Positions 19,258-27,053 of a stretch of 64,000 nucleotides of DNA are shown here, piece by piece. The stretch is from NCBI RefSeq assembly GCF_002356415.1, contig NZ_AP018338.1:434001-498000 (forward strand), read 5' to 3'. Position 1 is the first letter of the stretch; each line of letters begins with the position of its first letter. This stretch comes from Streptococcus oralis subsp. tigurinus. Lineage in GTDB: Bacteria > Bacillota > Bacilli > Lactobacillales > Streptococcaceae. The notes beneath the pieces are model-generated. The model did no database searches and was not told where the DNA came from. It saw nothing but the letters and a program-made list of their open reading frames with translations. Both the position numbers and the translations under genes were made by a program.

Positions 19258-21903
19258 ATGGTGAAAGAAATGTTAGATTTAAAATTTAAAGGAAGATGGA
19301 GAAAGTACCAAAAGGAAGTCTTAGATCGTTTTCAGAACTATCAAACAGATGGCCATGTTCACCTAGTGGCGGCACCAGGGTCCGGCAAGACCACCATTGG
19401 TATCGAGCTGATCGCTCGTTTTGGCAACCCAGCCCTTGTCTTGGTTCCAACTGTCACCATTCGTGAACAATGGGTAGATAGGATCCAAACAGCCTTTTTA
19501 GAGAACGAACAGAAGATTTCAGATCTCGTTTCCCAAAACTTAAAGGAGATGAAGGCATTAACGATTGTGACATATCAGGCTTTTCATAGCGCCATGAACC
19601 AATTGCAATCACAAGAAGATGGAGAAGCAGAGGATTTTGTGGGGTTTGATTTGCTTGCAAGTCTAAGAGCTCAGAAAGTTGCTACTCTTTGCTTGGACGA
19701 ATGCCACCACCTGCGCAATGAATGGTGGAAAAGTCTGGAAGTCTTTCGCAAGCAGTATGGACAGTTGCAAGTCATCTCCCTGACAGCGACACCACCTTAT
19801 GACAGCGAACCTGAACTCTGGGAACGCTATATCCGAATGTGTGGGGAAATTGACCAAGAAATCACGGTACCTGAACTAGTCAAGGAAGACACCCTCTGCC
19901 CTCATCAGGATTTTGTTTATATCTGTTCACCAACAGCTGAAGAGTCAGAACACCTCAGGCAGTTTGAAGATAGAAAGTGGGAGTATATCCATCAGCTTTT
20001 GGTCAATCCTGACTTTCAAGCTCTAGTATCAGGTTCGAAGGTACTCAAAGGAGATATTTCATCCGATGTTCTATTAGAAGACCCTAAGTACTTGTCGGCT
20101 ATTTTGATCTATATGCATTCTCAAGGCTTGACCATTCCTGACTCTTTAGAGAATCTTTTGGGGGCGAAACGTCTGCCTCAGGTGAACTCCTACTGGCTCG
20201 AGCTGTTGTTGCAGAGCGTTCTCTATCAAACTCCAGATTGGTACGAGGATTCAAATGGATTTAGGGAAAAGTTAGAATCGGAGTTAAAAGCACGGGGGTT
20301 GATCGAACAGCGACAGGTTTCTCTAGTCAAGTCCAAGTCTAAGGACAAGATTTTAAATCAGTCTTTGGGGAAATTGTCTGGTATTGCAGATATTTTTCTG
20401 ACTGAGTATAAGAGTATGGGACAAGATTTGCGACAACTCGTCTTGGCGGATTATATTCGCAAGGATTTTGCCACCTATCTGGGAGATAATCAGGCAACCA
20501 TTTCTCAGTTGGGGGTTCTCCCTTATTTTGAAAGCATTCGTCGCAAAGCTCAGGAGCAAGAGATAGCTGTATCTTTGGCTGTCTTGTCAGGGAGTATCGT
20601 TATTCTTCCCACCAATGTGGCAGCAGAGTTGAAGGAACTCTTGCCTCAGGTTCATCTTAGTTTTTCGTCTCTTGGTCAGTTAGACCAAGAGGATTATGTG
20701 CTGGTGGGATTCCCTAGTACTGCTAAGGGTATTGTAGCGGCGGTGACGGAACTTTTTCAACGAGGGCAGATTCAAGTCCTAGTCGGAACCAAATCTCTCC
20801 TCGGAGAGGGTTGGGATGCTCCTTGTGTTAATTCCCTAATCCTCGGAAGCTTTGTGGGGAGCTTTATGCTGAGTAACCAGATGCGGGGGCGTGCCATTCG
20901 TATCTGGCCGGGACATCCAGAAAAGACCAGTAACATCTGGCATCTGGTAGCCGTTCAAGCGCAAGCGCTCATCACTCTTCCTGGTGAGGAGCCAAGACCA
21001 GAGAGCAATCAGGATCTGCAAACCTTGTCTCGTCGTATGGAACATTTTCTTGGACTGGCCTATAATCAGGAGAGTATTGAGACCGGTTTGGATCGTTTGG
21101 ATTTTCCAAAGCCCCCTTTTAAGAAAAAGCAAATCAGAGAGTATAACGAACGGATTAAGATGTTATCCAAGGATCGAGCAGGTTTGCGCAAAAAATGGTA
21201 CGATTCTCTCGTAGTGGCAGATCAATTTGAGATTGTCACTGAAGTTGCGACTCAAAAACAGAAAATTCCAATCATGCTCCAGTTTGATGCATTAAAATGG
21301 GTACGCATGTCTTTGCTGCTGTTAGCAGTGGATTTATTGGTTTTGTTGTTTAGAATGAGACTGACTGGAGTTTGGTGGCTTACAGCAGCTTGTCTCCTCT
21401 TTTTGGCCTTTGCATCTTGGCGCTACCTCTGCTATAAGAGTCCCTATAAACGTTTGCAATCTTTGGGTGAGCAGATCCGAAAGGCTCTGCTAGATTCGGG
21501 GCATCTAACGGACGATCAATCCCGTGTTCAGGTAGAGGAGGACAAGGAAAACTATATGGTTTTCGCCTATCTCAAGGGAGGTAGTATGAGAGATAAGGAA
21601 TTGTTTGCTCAGACTGTGGGAGAGTTCTTTGCACCAGTGGACAATCAGCGCTATCTCTTGAAGGCAGAGAAAGTCCGACAAGGTCAGTCACCTTACTATG
21701 CCGTGCCAAGCCTTTTTGATAAGCGCAAGGAAGAAGCGCAGAAATTCCTTGACTTTCTGACGCCAACTATCGGACGCTATCACCTGATCTACACACGAAC
21801 AGAGACCGGACGGAAAATCCTTCTCGAAGCTCGTATCAAAGCTCTTTCTAACAAAAATGACCGTATCTTGACTAAGAAGAAGGTTAAAAGCCAGTTGGAG
21901 TAG
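19258..21903 (+). CDS. DEAD/DEAH-type helicase with a C-terminal membrane hairpin
   Basis: Large protein of 881 residues. The helicase core has Walker A AAPGSGKTT (38-46), DECHH (147-151), SLTATPP (174-180) and a motif VI-like QMRGRAIR (541-548). It resembles restriction-type superfamily 2 helicases. Two hydrophobic segments at about 683-700 and 702-720 suggest membrane attachment, with a ~160-residue tail that I cannot assign. ATG 19258 is used; AAAGGAG lies rather far upstream, so an internal ATG (19270) is possible. No partner nuclease is adjacent. Function unknown; a phage-defence or DNA-processing role is only a guess. Confidence 0.85.
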   Translation: MVKEMLDLKFKGRWRKYQKEVLDRFQNYQTDGHVHLVAAPGSGKTTIGIELIARFGNPALVLVPTVTIREQWVDRIQTAFLENEQKISDLVSQNLKEMKALTIVTYQAFHSAMNQLQSQEDGEAEDFVGFDLLASLRAQKVATLCLDECHHLRNEWWKSLEVFRKQYGQLQVISLTATPPYDSEPELWERYIRMCGEIDQEITVPELVKEDTLCPHQDFVYICSPTAEESEHLRQFEDRKWEYIHQLLVNPDFQALVSGSKVLKGDISSDVLLEDPKYLSAILIYMHSQGLTIPDSLENLLGAKRLPQVNSYWLELLLQSVLYQTPDWYEDSNGFREKLESELKARGLIEQRQVSLVKSKSKDKILNQSLGKLSGIADIFLTEYKSMGQDLRQLVLADYIRKDFATYLGDNQATISQLGVLPYFESIRRKAQEQEIAVSLAVLSGSIVILPTNVAAELKELLPQVHLSFSSLGQLDQEDYVLVGFPSTAKGIVAAVTELFQRGQIQVLVGTKSLLGEGWDAPCVNSLILGSFVGSFMLSNQMRGRAIRIWPGHPEKTSNIWHLVAVQAQALITLPGEEPRPESNQDLQTLSRRMEHFLGLAYNQESIETGLDRLDFPKPPFKKKQIREYNERIKMLSKDRAGLRKKWYDSLVVADQFEIVTEVATQKQKIPIMLQFDALKWVRMSLLLLAVDLLVLLFRMRLTGVWWLTAACLLFLAFASWRYLCYKSPYKRLQSLGEQIRKALLDSGHLTDDQSRVQVEEDKENYMVFAYLKGGSMRDKELFAQTVGEFFAPVDNQRYLLKAEKVRQGQSPYYAVPSLFDKRKEEAQKFLDFLTPTIGRYHLIYTRTETGRKILLEARIKALSNKNDRILTKKKVKSQLE

Positions 21904-21914
21904 GGTAGGTAGCT

Positions 21915-22097
21915 ATTCGAAGTTTCGAAGATATGAATTTACTAAAGTTTATATGCATTCTAAACTTAGAATGATAAGAAATGCATAAATTTATAAGTAT
22001 TCTAAGCTTCGAATGGTCTAGCTGAGAAAGTTTTGAGGTCTTCGAACTTTCGAATAGTCGTCTTTCCTAAAGTTTAGATGTATTCTAAAGCTAGAAA
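21915..22097. repeat. Array of five 16-bp palindromes at 42-bp spacing
   Basis: Dyads start at 21915, 21957, 21999, 22040 and 22082, that is every 42, 42, 41 and 42 bases. The best copy is ATTCTAAACTTAGAAT (perfect 7+2+7). Others are ATTCGAAGTTTCGAAG, ATTCTAAGCTTCGAAT, CTTCGAACTTTCGAAT and ATTCTAAAGCTAGAAA. Spacers are related too, most ending in AAAGTTT plus an ATGT-like end, so this is a degenerate tandem repeat. Four helical turns between sites would place all dyads on one face of DNA. Within the 428-base gap between the helicase and the next gene. Confidence 0.85.
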
Positions 22098-22122
22098 AGT
22101 TAAAATCTAAAAATAGTAAGAG

Positions 22123-22170
22123 TCTCTATCTGACAGACGGGATGTGTGTCCAGTCAGATAGGGATTTTTT
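22123..22170 (+). terminator. Rho-independent terminator downstream of the palindrome array
   Basis: Arms CTATCTGAC and GTCAGATAG with an 18-base loop are followed by GGGATTTTTT. It probably ends the helicase transcript, leaving the palindromes inside its 3' untranslated region. Confidence 0.75.
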
Positions 22171-22331
22171 GTTTTGGAAATAAAAGATTTGCCCTGAGAA
22201 GTACATTTTAGATGGAAATATTGACAGTTCAGAGGGAGGGGGACAAATCTTTTAAAGTAACTGTTAGAATGGATTTATAAATTTAAGGGAAAACTCCTTT
22301 TTGAAATAATGAAAAAAGAAAGGTTATCATC

Positions 22332-23093
22332 ATGACAAAAATATTCACTATCCGTCCACTAAGCTATACCAACTTTACCAACCGTGAGTTTGAAAGTCTC
22401 ATGGTAGACACAGGTCAACTACTAGAAGTTTTTGCTAAGGCACATAAGGACGAGCCTATGTATAGCAAACATCTCGATTCCTTCAAGAGCAAGCTGGCAG
22501 ACTTCCAAAGCCAACTCGCTATCGTAGAAAAGAAAGAGGCGACGAATCTGACCGAAGTCGATCGCAATCGTGACAGTGCCCTAGTTGGTCTCTTTACCCT
22601 TCATCGAGGATTTGCTAAGATCAAGGAGACCAAACTCAAAGAAGCTCATGAGACCTTGAAACCAGTCTTTGCCAAGTACAAGGATATCACCAAGCATAGC
22701 AATGATGTGGAAACGGCAGAAATCAAGAGTTTACTCAAAACGCTGAGCGAAGAACCCTACCATACGGCAGTGACCAGTCTAGGACTGACACCTATGCTAC
22801 AGGCGGTGATCAGTGCGCAGGAGGAATATGATAAGGTGGAAAGTCAGGCGCGTGCGCATAAGTCTGCCAAGGAAGTCGGAAAGACCAGACAAGTCCGTAC
22901 CGAACTAACCAGCATCTACGACCTCTTTATGCGCTATACCGCAGCCAGTGCAGAAGCCTATCCTGAAAAGGAACACCTAACCAAACTCCTTAAAGACTTG
23001 AACACAATCCGAGACAGTAAACGTCGATTGAGTGGTTCGAGTAAGAAGGATAAGAAAGTAAAAGTAGAAGAAGCAGAACAAGCAGCAGGATAA
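22332..23093 (+). CDS. Uncharacterised protein, probably DUF6261 family
   Basis: A 253-residue soluble, highly charged and mostly helical protein with no membrane segment or signal peptide. The start MTKIFTIRPLSYTNFTNREFE and the repeated helices with TLHRGFAKIKE resemble streptococcal proteins annotated DUF6261; this is from memory. The tail is very rich in Lys and Glu (KKDKKVKVEEAEQ). It stands alone between two terminators. No function can be given. Confidence 0.7.
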   Translation: MTKIFTIRPLSYTNFTNREFESLMVDTGQLLEVFAKAHKDEPMYSKHLDSFKSKLADFQSQLAIVEKKEATNLTEVDRNRDSALVGLFTLHRGFAKIKETKLKEAHETLKPVFAKYKDITKHSNDVETAEIKSLLKTLSEEPYHTAVTSLGLTPMLQAVISAQEEYDKVESQARAHKSAKEVGKTRQVRTELTSIYDLFMRYTAASAEAYPEKEHLTKLLKDLNTIRDSKRRLSGSSKKDKKVKVEEAEQAAG

Positions 23094-23098
23094 AAATA

Positions 23099-23136
23099 AA
23101 CGTCTTTAGATATATTATTATCTAAAGGCGTTTTTT
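23099..23136 (+). terminator. Rho-independent terminator
   Basis: Arms CGTCTTTAGATA and TATCTAAAGGCG (one G-U pair) with a T run. It marks the left edge of the defence genes. Confidence 0.85.
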
Positions 23137-23191
23137 GGTGGATTCGTGGTATAATTTTGGTAATTATCTATAATGAAGAGGAGAAAAAATC

Positions 23192-24337
23192 ATGGCAGAT
23201 ACAATTTTAATTTTAGGTAATGGTTTTGATATTGCAATGGGGCGAAAAACAAAATATACCGATTTTATTGACTTTGAAAAACAATTGTTTTCTAATCCAG
23301 ATGAGGAGTTGTTAGAATTTCTAAAAGTTAAAAATATAAGGATTGAGAAATACAAGGATAATTTATATTTAAAATTTATCAATGAGAATAAAGCTACTCT
23401 GGGAGATAATTGGTCTAATCTTGAAATAATGATTTCGCAACTTGCAGATGCAATAATGTATTTCAAAGAAAATAATGATTTAATATTCAAAGTTACTATT
23501 ACAGGACAAACTGGGTTACTGGATGAGAAATTATCAAAAGAAAAAAATTATAGGTCAAAATTATATATTTCAGATTTGTTTTTTTTACTCTTTCATAAAA
23601 AAGGCTGGGGTTCTTTAGAAAGAGAAGTTGCAATGGAAAAGTTGAATAATGAATTTATCAATCAACTTGATCTATTGATTGAATTGTTAGAAATATATTT
23701 ATCTTATAGAGACTTTCTTGATTTTAAAGTTATCGAGATAAAATCCAAGCCAACAGCTCTAGATGCAATATCAGATTTGTCAAATTCCTCTGTCCTAAAC
23801 TTTAATTATACAAACACCTCACGATATTTATTTGGAACTTCTGAGAAGAGAACTCATTTCATACATGGGCGAATTGACTTAATTAGAACCTTCAGTCGAA
23901 TTAATACGATGGTTTTTGGAATTGAGGATAAAGAAAATGATGTTAACAGTGATTTAATTCCCTACCAGAAATATTATCAAAGAGTAGTAAAAGAAACGGG
24001 AAATGATTTTGAAAATTTTTTTAAACGAACTTTCTATGATATAGATGACGAATTCAGAAGTCAACTTCCAAATTCAAAGAATATCATTGTTTTTGGACAC
24101 TCAGTTGACCCTTTGGATAAGGAAATATTTCAAAAATGTTTTGCATTAGCAGAAAATGGAAAGTATGATTACCGATTTATTTTCACTTATTTTGATGAGC
24201 AAGCTAAACGTTCAATTATTAAGAATCTCGCAATCATCCTTGGCAAAGAAAAACTGGTAGAGTTAACAGGAAAACGGAATGTCGTATTTGTTAAGAGTGA
24301 TGATAAGGACCGTATGAACAAAGAGCTACTACCTTAA
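23192..24337 (+). CDS. AbiH-family phage abortive-infection protein
   Basis: A 381-residue protein beginning ILILGNGFDIAMGRKTKYTDF, the signature of AbiH proteins (first described on a lactococcal phage-resistance plasmid). A second conserved motif near the end, VFGHSVDPLDKEIF, also fits. The mechanism of AbiH is not established. The gene is markedly AT-rich compared with the housekeeping genes, as expected for transferred defence genes. It has its own terminator and lies just upstream of the type I restriction operon. Confidence 0.85.
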   Translation: MADTILILGNGFDIAMGRKTKYTDFIDFEKQLFSNPDEELLEFLKVKNIRIEKYKDNLYLKFINENKATLGDNWSNLEIMISQLADAIMYFKENNDLIFKVTITGQTGLLDEKLSKEKNYRSKLYISDLFFLLFHKKGWGSLEREVAMEKLNNEFINQLDLLIELLEIYLSYRDFLDFKVIEIKSKPTALDAISDLSNSSVLNFNYTNTSRYLFGTSEKRTHFIHGRIDLIRTFSRINTMVFGIEDKENDVNSDLIPYQKYYQRVVKETGNDFENFFKRTFYDIDDEFRSQLPNSKNIIVFGHSVDPLDKEIFQKCFALAENGKYDYRFIFTYFDEQAKRSIIKNLAIILGKEKLVELTGKRNVVFVKSDDKDRMNKELLP

Positions 24338-24404
24338 TAAAATCAAAAAATAATTGAATTTATAGAATAAAATTGTAAAATCTTAATCTAAAAACATTTC
24401 TATC

Positions 24405-24436
24405 CCACTCGTTCTCCCTAGTTCGAGTGGTTTTTC
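24405..24436 (+). terminator. Rho-independent terminator after abiH
   Basis: Perfect arms CCACTCG and CGAGTGG with a 12-base loop and a T run. The hsd promoter begins at the next base. Confidence 0.8.
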
Positions 24437-24465
24437 TTGAAATATGATAAAATAGAAAAGATAAT
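24437..24465 (+). promoter_or_regulatory. Promoter of the type I restriction operon
   Basis: -35 TTGAAA (24437-24442), 17-base spacer, -10 GATAAT (24460-24465), 22 bases before the hsdM ATG. Confidence 0.65.
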
Positions 24466-24487
24466 ACATTAATTAAGGAAAGTAAAA

Positions 24488-26059
24488 ATGGCAAGTAAAG
24501 AAAATGCAGAACGCAAGGAGCTGCATCGTAAAATTTGGGCGATTGCAGATGATGTGCGTGGAGCTGTAGATGGTTGGGATTTTAAGCAATATATCCTAGG
24601 TATCCTTTTCTATCGCTTTATTTCAGAGCATATGGCAGACTATTTTGACCGTGCTGAGCATGAAGCTGGCGACTTAGAATTCCGTTATGCTGAATTGAGT
24701 GACCAAGAGGCTGAGCAAGATTTCAAACCAGGGACAGTTGAAGATAAGGGATTCTTTATCCTTCCTAGTCAACTATTTGAAAATGTAGTTAAGGATGCTT
24801 CACAAAACGAAAATTTAAACGAAGAATTGGCCAATATCTTTCAGGCTATTGAGAAGTCAGCGATTGGCTTTAAATCAGAAGATGATATCAAAGGTTTGTT
24901 TGATAACTTGGATACACGAAGCAACATACTTGGTGGAACTGTTCCAGAAAAAAATAAACGACTTTCTGATATCCTTAATGGTATCAATAGCATTAACTTT
25001 GGAAACTTTGAAGAAAATGATATCGATGCCTTTGGGGATGCTTATGAGTTCTTGATTTCTAATTATGCCAGTAATGCAGGAAAAAGTGGGGGTGAATTTT
25101 TCACTCCTCAGACAGTTTCTAAACTACTAGCTCGACTAGTCATGGTCGGTAAGGATAAGATTAACAAGGTTTACGACCCAACATGTGGGTCGGGCTCACT
25201 CCTCCTTCAGATGAAAAAACAATACGAAGAACATATCCTAGAGGATGGTTTCTTTGGTCAAGAAATCAACATGACCAACTATAACTTGGCTCGTATGAAT
25301 ATGTTCTTGCATAACATCAACTACAATAACTTTGACATTAAGCGCGGAGACACCCTTTTAAATCCTCAGCATTTAGAAGAAAAGCCATTTGATGCTATCG
25401 TTTCTAACCCTCCGTATTCTGTCAAATGGGTGGGAGATGGAGACCCAACTCTGATAAACGATGACCGTTTTGCGCCAGCTGGTAAGTTAGCTCCTAAGTC
25501 AAAAGCTGACTTTGCCTTTATCATGCATAGTCTCAACCACTTGTCTAATAAAGGTCGAGCAGCCATTGTTTGTTTCCCAGGCATTTTCTATCGTGGTGGT
25601 GCTGAAAAGACCATTCGTCAGTATCTAGTAGATAATAATTTTGTTGAAGCAGTCATTGCCCTTCCAGATAATCTCTTCTTTGGGACTTCTATCGCAACTA
25701 CGATTTTGGTTCTAGCGAAAAATAAGCTTGAAAATAAAACCCTCTTTATTGATGCGAGTAAAGAATTCAAAAAAGAGACCAATAACAATGTCTTGACGGA
25801 TAGCAATATAGAGCACATAGTTGAATTGTTCTCTAATTATCAAAATGTTGACTATAAAGCAACTCTTGTTGATAATGAGGTGATTGGTTCAGAGCAGGAT
25901 TATAATCTATCTGTCTCAACCTATGTCGAACAAGAAGATACCCGTGAGAAGATTGATATTGATGTGCTTAATAAAGAAATCGCTGAGACTGTTACTAAGA
26001 TTGACCACTTGCGTGCAGAGATAGATAGAATTGTAGAGGAATTGAGCCATGGCAAATGA
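24488..26059 (+). CDS. hsdM: Type I restriction-modification DNA methyltransferase subunit (HsdM)
   Basis: Adenine-N6 methyltransferase subunit; two copies pair with one HsdS to modify DNA. Length 523 residues. It has the HsdM N-terminal helical domain, then [16 protein letters not shown], the S-adenosylmethionine motif [12 protein letters not shown] and the catalytic NPPY (near 307-310). The C-terminal region ends in a coiled-coil-like helix. It overlaps the next gene by 11 bases. First gene of hsdM-rhuM-hsdS-ATPase-hsdR, all closely spaced or overlapping. Confidence 0.96.
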   Translation: MASKENAERKELHRKIWAIADDVRGAVDGWDFKQYILGILFYRFISEHMADYFDRAEHEAGDLEFRYAELSDQEAEQDFKPGTVEDKGFFILPSQLFENVVKDASQNENLNEELANIFQAIEKSAIGFKSEDDIKGLFDNLDTRSNILGGTVPEKNKRLSDILNGINSINFGNFEENDIDAFGDAYEFLISNYASNAGKSGGEFFTPQTVSKLLARLVMVGKDKINKVYDPTCGSGSLLLQMKKQYEEHILEDGFFGQEINMTNYNLARMNMFLHNINYNNFDIKRGDTLLNPQHLEEKPFDAIVSNPPYSVKWVGDGDPTLINDDRFAPAGKLAPKSKADFAFIMHSLNHLSNKGRAAIVCFPGIFYRGGAEKTIRQYLVDNNFVEAVIALPDNLFFGTSIATTILVLAKNKLENKTLFIDASKEFKKETNNNVLTDSNIEHIVELFSNYQNVDYKATLVDNEVIGSEQDYNLSVSTYVEQEDTREKIDIDVLNKEIAETVTKIDHLRAEIDRIVEELSHGK

Positions 26060-27053
26060 TGTGATTCTTTACAGAACAGATGATGGTCAGTCCGCTATTG
26101 AGCTTCATCTGGATAATGGAACGGTCTGGCTGACCCAACAAGAACTAGCTGAGCTCTTTCAGACTTCCAAGCAAAATATTAGTAAACATATCAAGGCTAT
26201 CTTTGAAGATGGTGAACTGGATGAAGCAGTGGTTGTCAACTATCAGTTGACAACCACTCGTCACGGTGCAATGGCTGGTAAAACTCAGTCAAAAAAAGTC
26301 GCCTACTATAATCTTGATATGATTTTGGCGATTGGTTATCGAGTGCGTTCCCCTCGTGGCATTCAGTTCAGACACTATGCTTCGACAGTCTTGAAAGAGT
26401 ATCTGATCAAGGGCTTCGCTATGGATGATGAGCGCTTGAAAAATTTGGGTGGGGGCTCTTACTTTAAAGAACTTCTTGAAAGAATTCGAGACATTCGCTC
26501 GAGTGAAAAAGTCTTTTACCGTCAGGTCTTGGATCTCTTTGCTACATCAAGTGACTACAATGCAAATTCACCAGAGGCAAAGAAATTCTTTGCGACGGTT
26601 CAAAACAAGATGCATTATGCCATTCACCACAATACTGCGAGCGAACTCATCTACAATCGTGTTGATAGTGAACAGGAGTTTATGGGCTTGACTACTTTTA
26701 AGGGAGACCTCCCTACTCTATCTGAAGCAAAAGTTGCCAAGAACTATCTGACAGAAAAGGAACTCCGTGGGCTTAATCAGCTTGTATCAGGATATCTAGA
26801 CTTTGCAGAAAGACAGGCAGAGCGAGAAGAGGTCATGACTATGGCGGACTGGGTGGTCCACGTTGATCGTATCCTTCAGGCTACTGGCGAAGATTTGCTA
26901 GATAACAGTGGTTCTATTTCTCGTGAACAGATGAAGCAGAAGGTAGATAAGGAATATAAGAACTATCAAGCCAAGACACTCAGTCAAGTTGAAAAAGATT
27001 ACCTCAAGGAAATCAAAAGCATTGAAAATCTAGCCAAGGAAGGAGGTAACTAA
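26049..27053 (+). CDS. RhuM-family protein within the hsd operon
   Basis: A 334-residue protein of the RhuM/virulence protein family, first named in a Salmonella pathogenicity island. It opens with a DNA-binding-like segment ([28 protein letters not shown]), a winged-helix style motif, followed by the [30 protein letters not shown] stretch typical of the family. The start overlaps hsdM by 11 bases and its stop touches the hsdS start, so it is translated with the restriction genes. Its role is unknown; regulation of the system or a toxin-like role are both possible. Confidence 0.85.
   Translation: MANDVILYRTDDGQSAIELHLDNGTVWLTQQELAELFQTSKQNISKHIKAIFEDGELDEAVVVNYQLTTTRHGAMAGKTQSKKVAYYNLDMILAIGYRVRSPRGIQFRHYASTVLKEYLIKGFAMDDERLKNLGGGSYFKELLERIRDIRSSEKVFYRQVLDLFATSSDYNANSPEAKKFFATVQNKMHYAIHHNTASELIYNRVDSEQEFMGLTTFKGDLPTLSEAKVAKNYLTEKELRGLNQLVSGYLDFAERQAEREEVMTMADWVVHVDRILQATGEDLLDNSGSISREQMKQKVDKEYKNYQAKTLSQVEKDYLKEIKSIENLAKEGGN

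Noticed and set aside
21915..22097. CRISPR-like array (short palindromic repeats with regular spacing)
   Set aside because: The spacers are related to one another rather than unique, the repeat copies are degenerate, and no cas gene is near.
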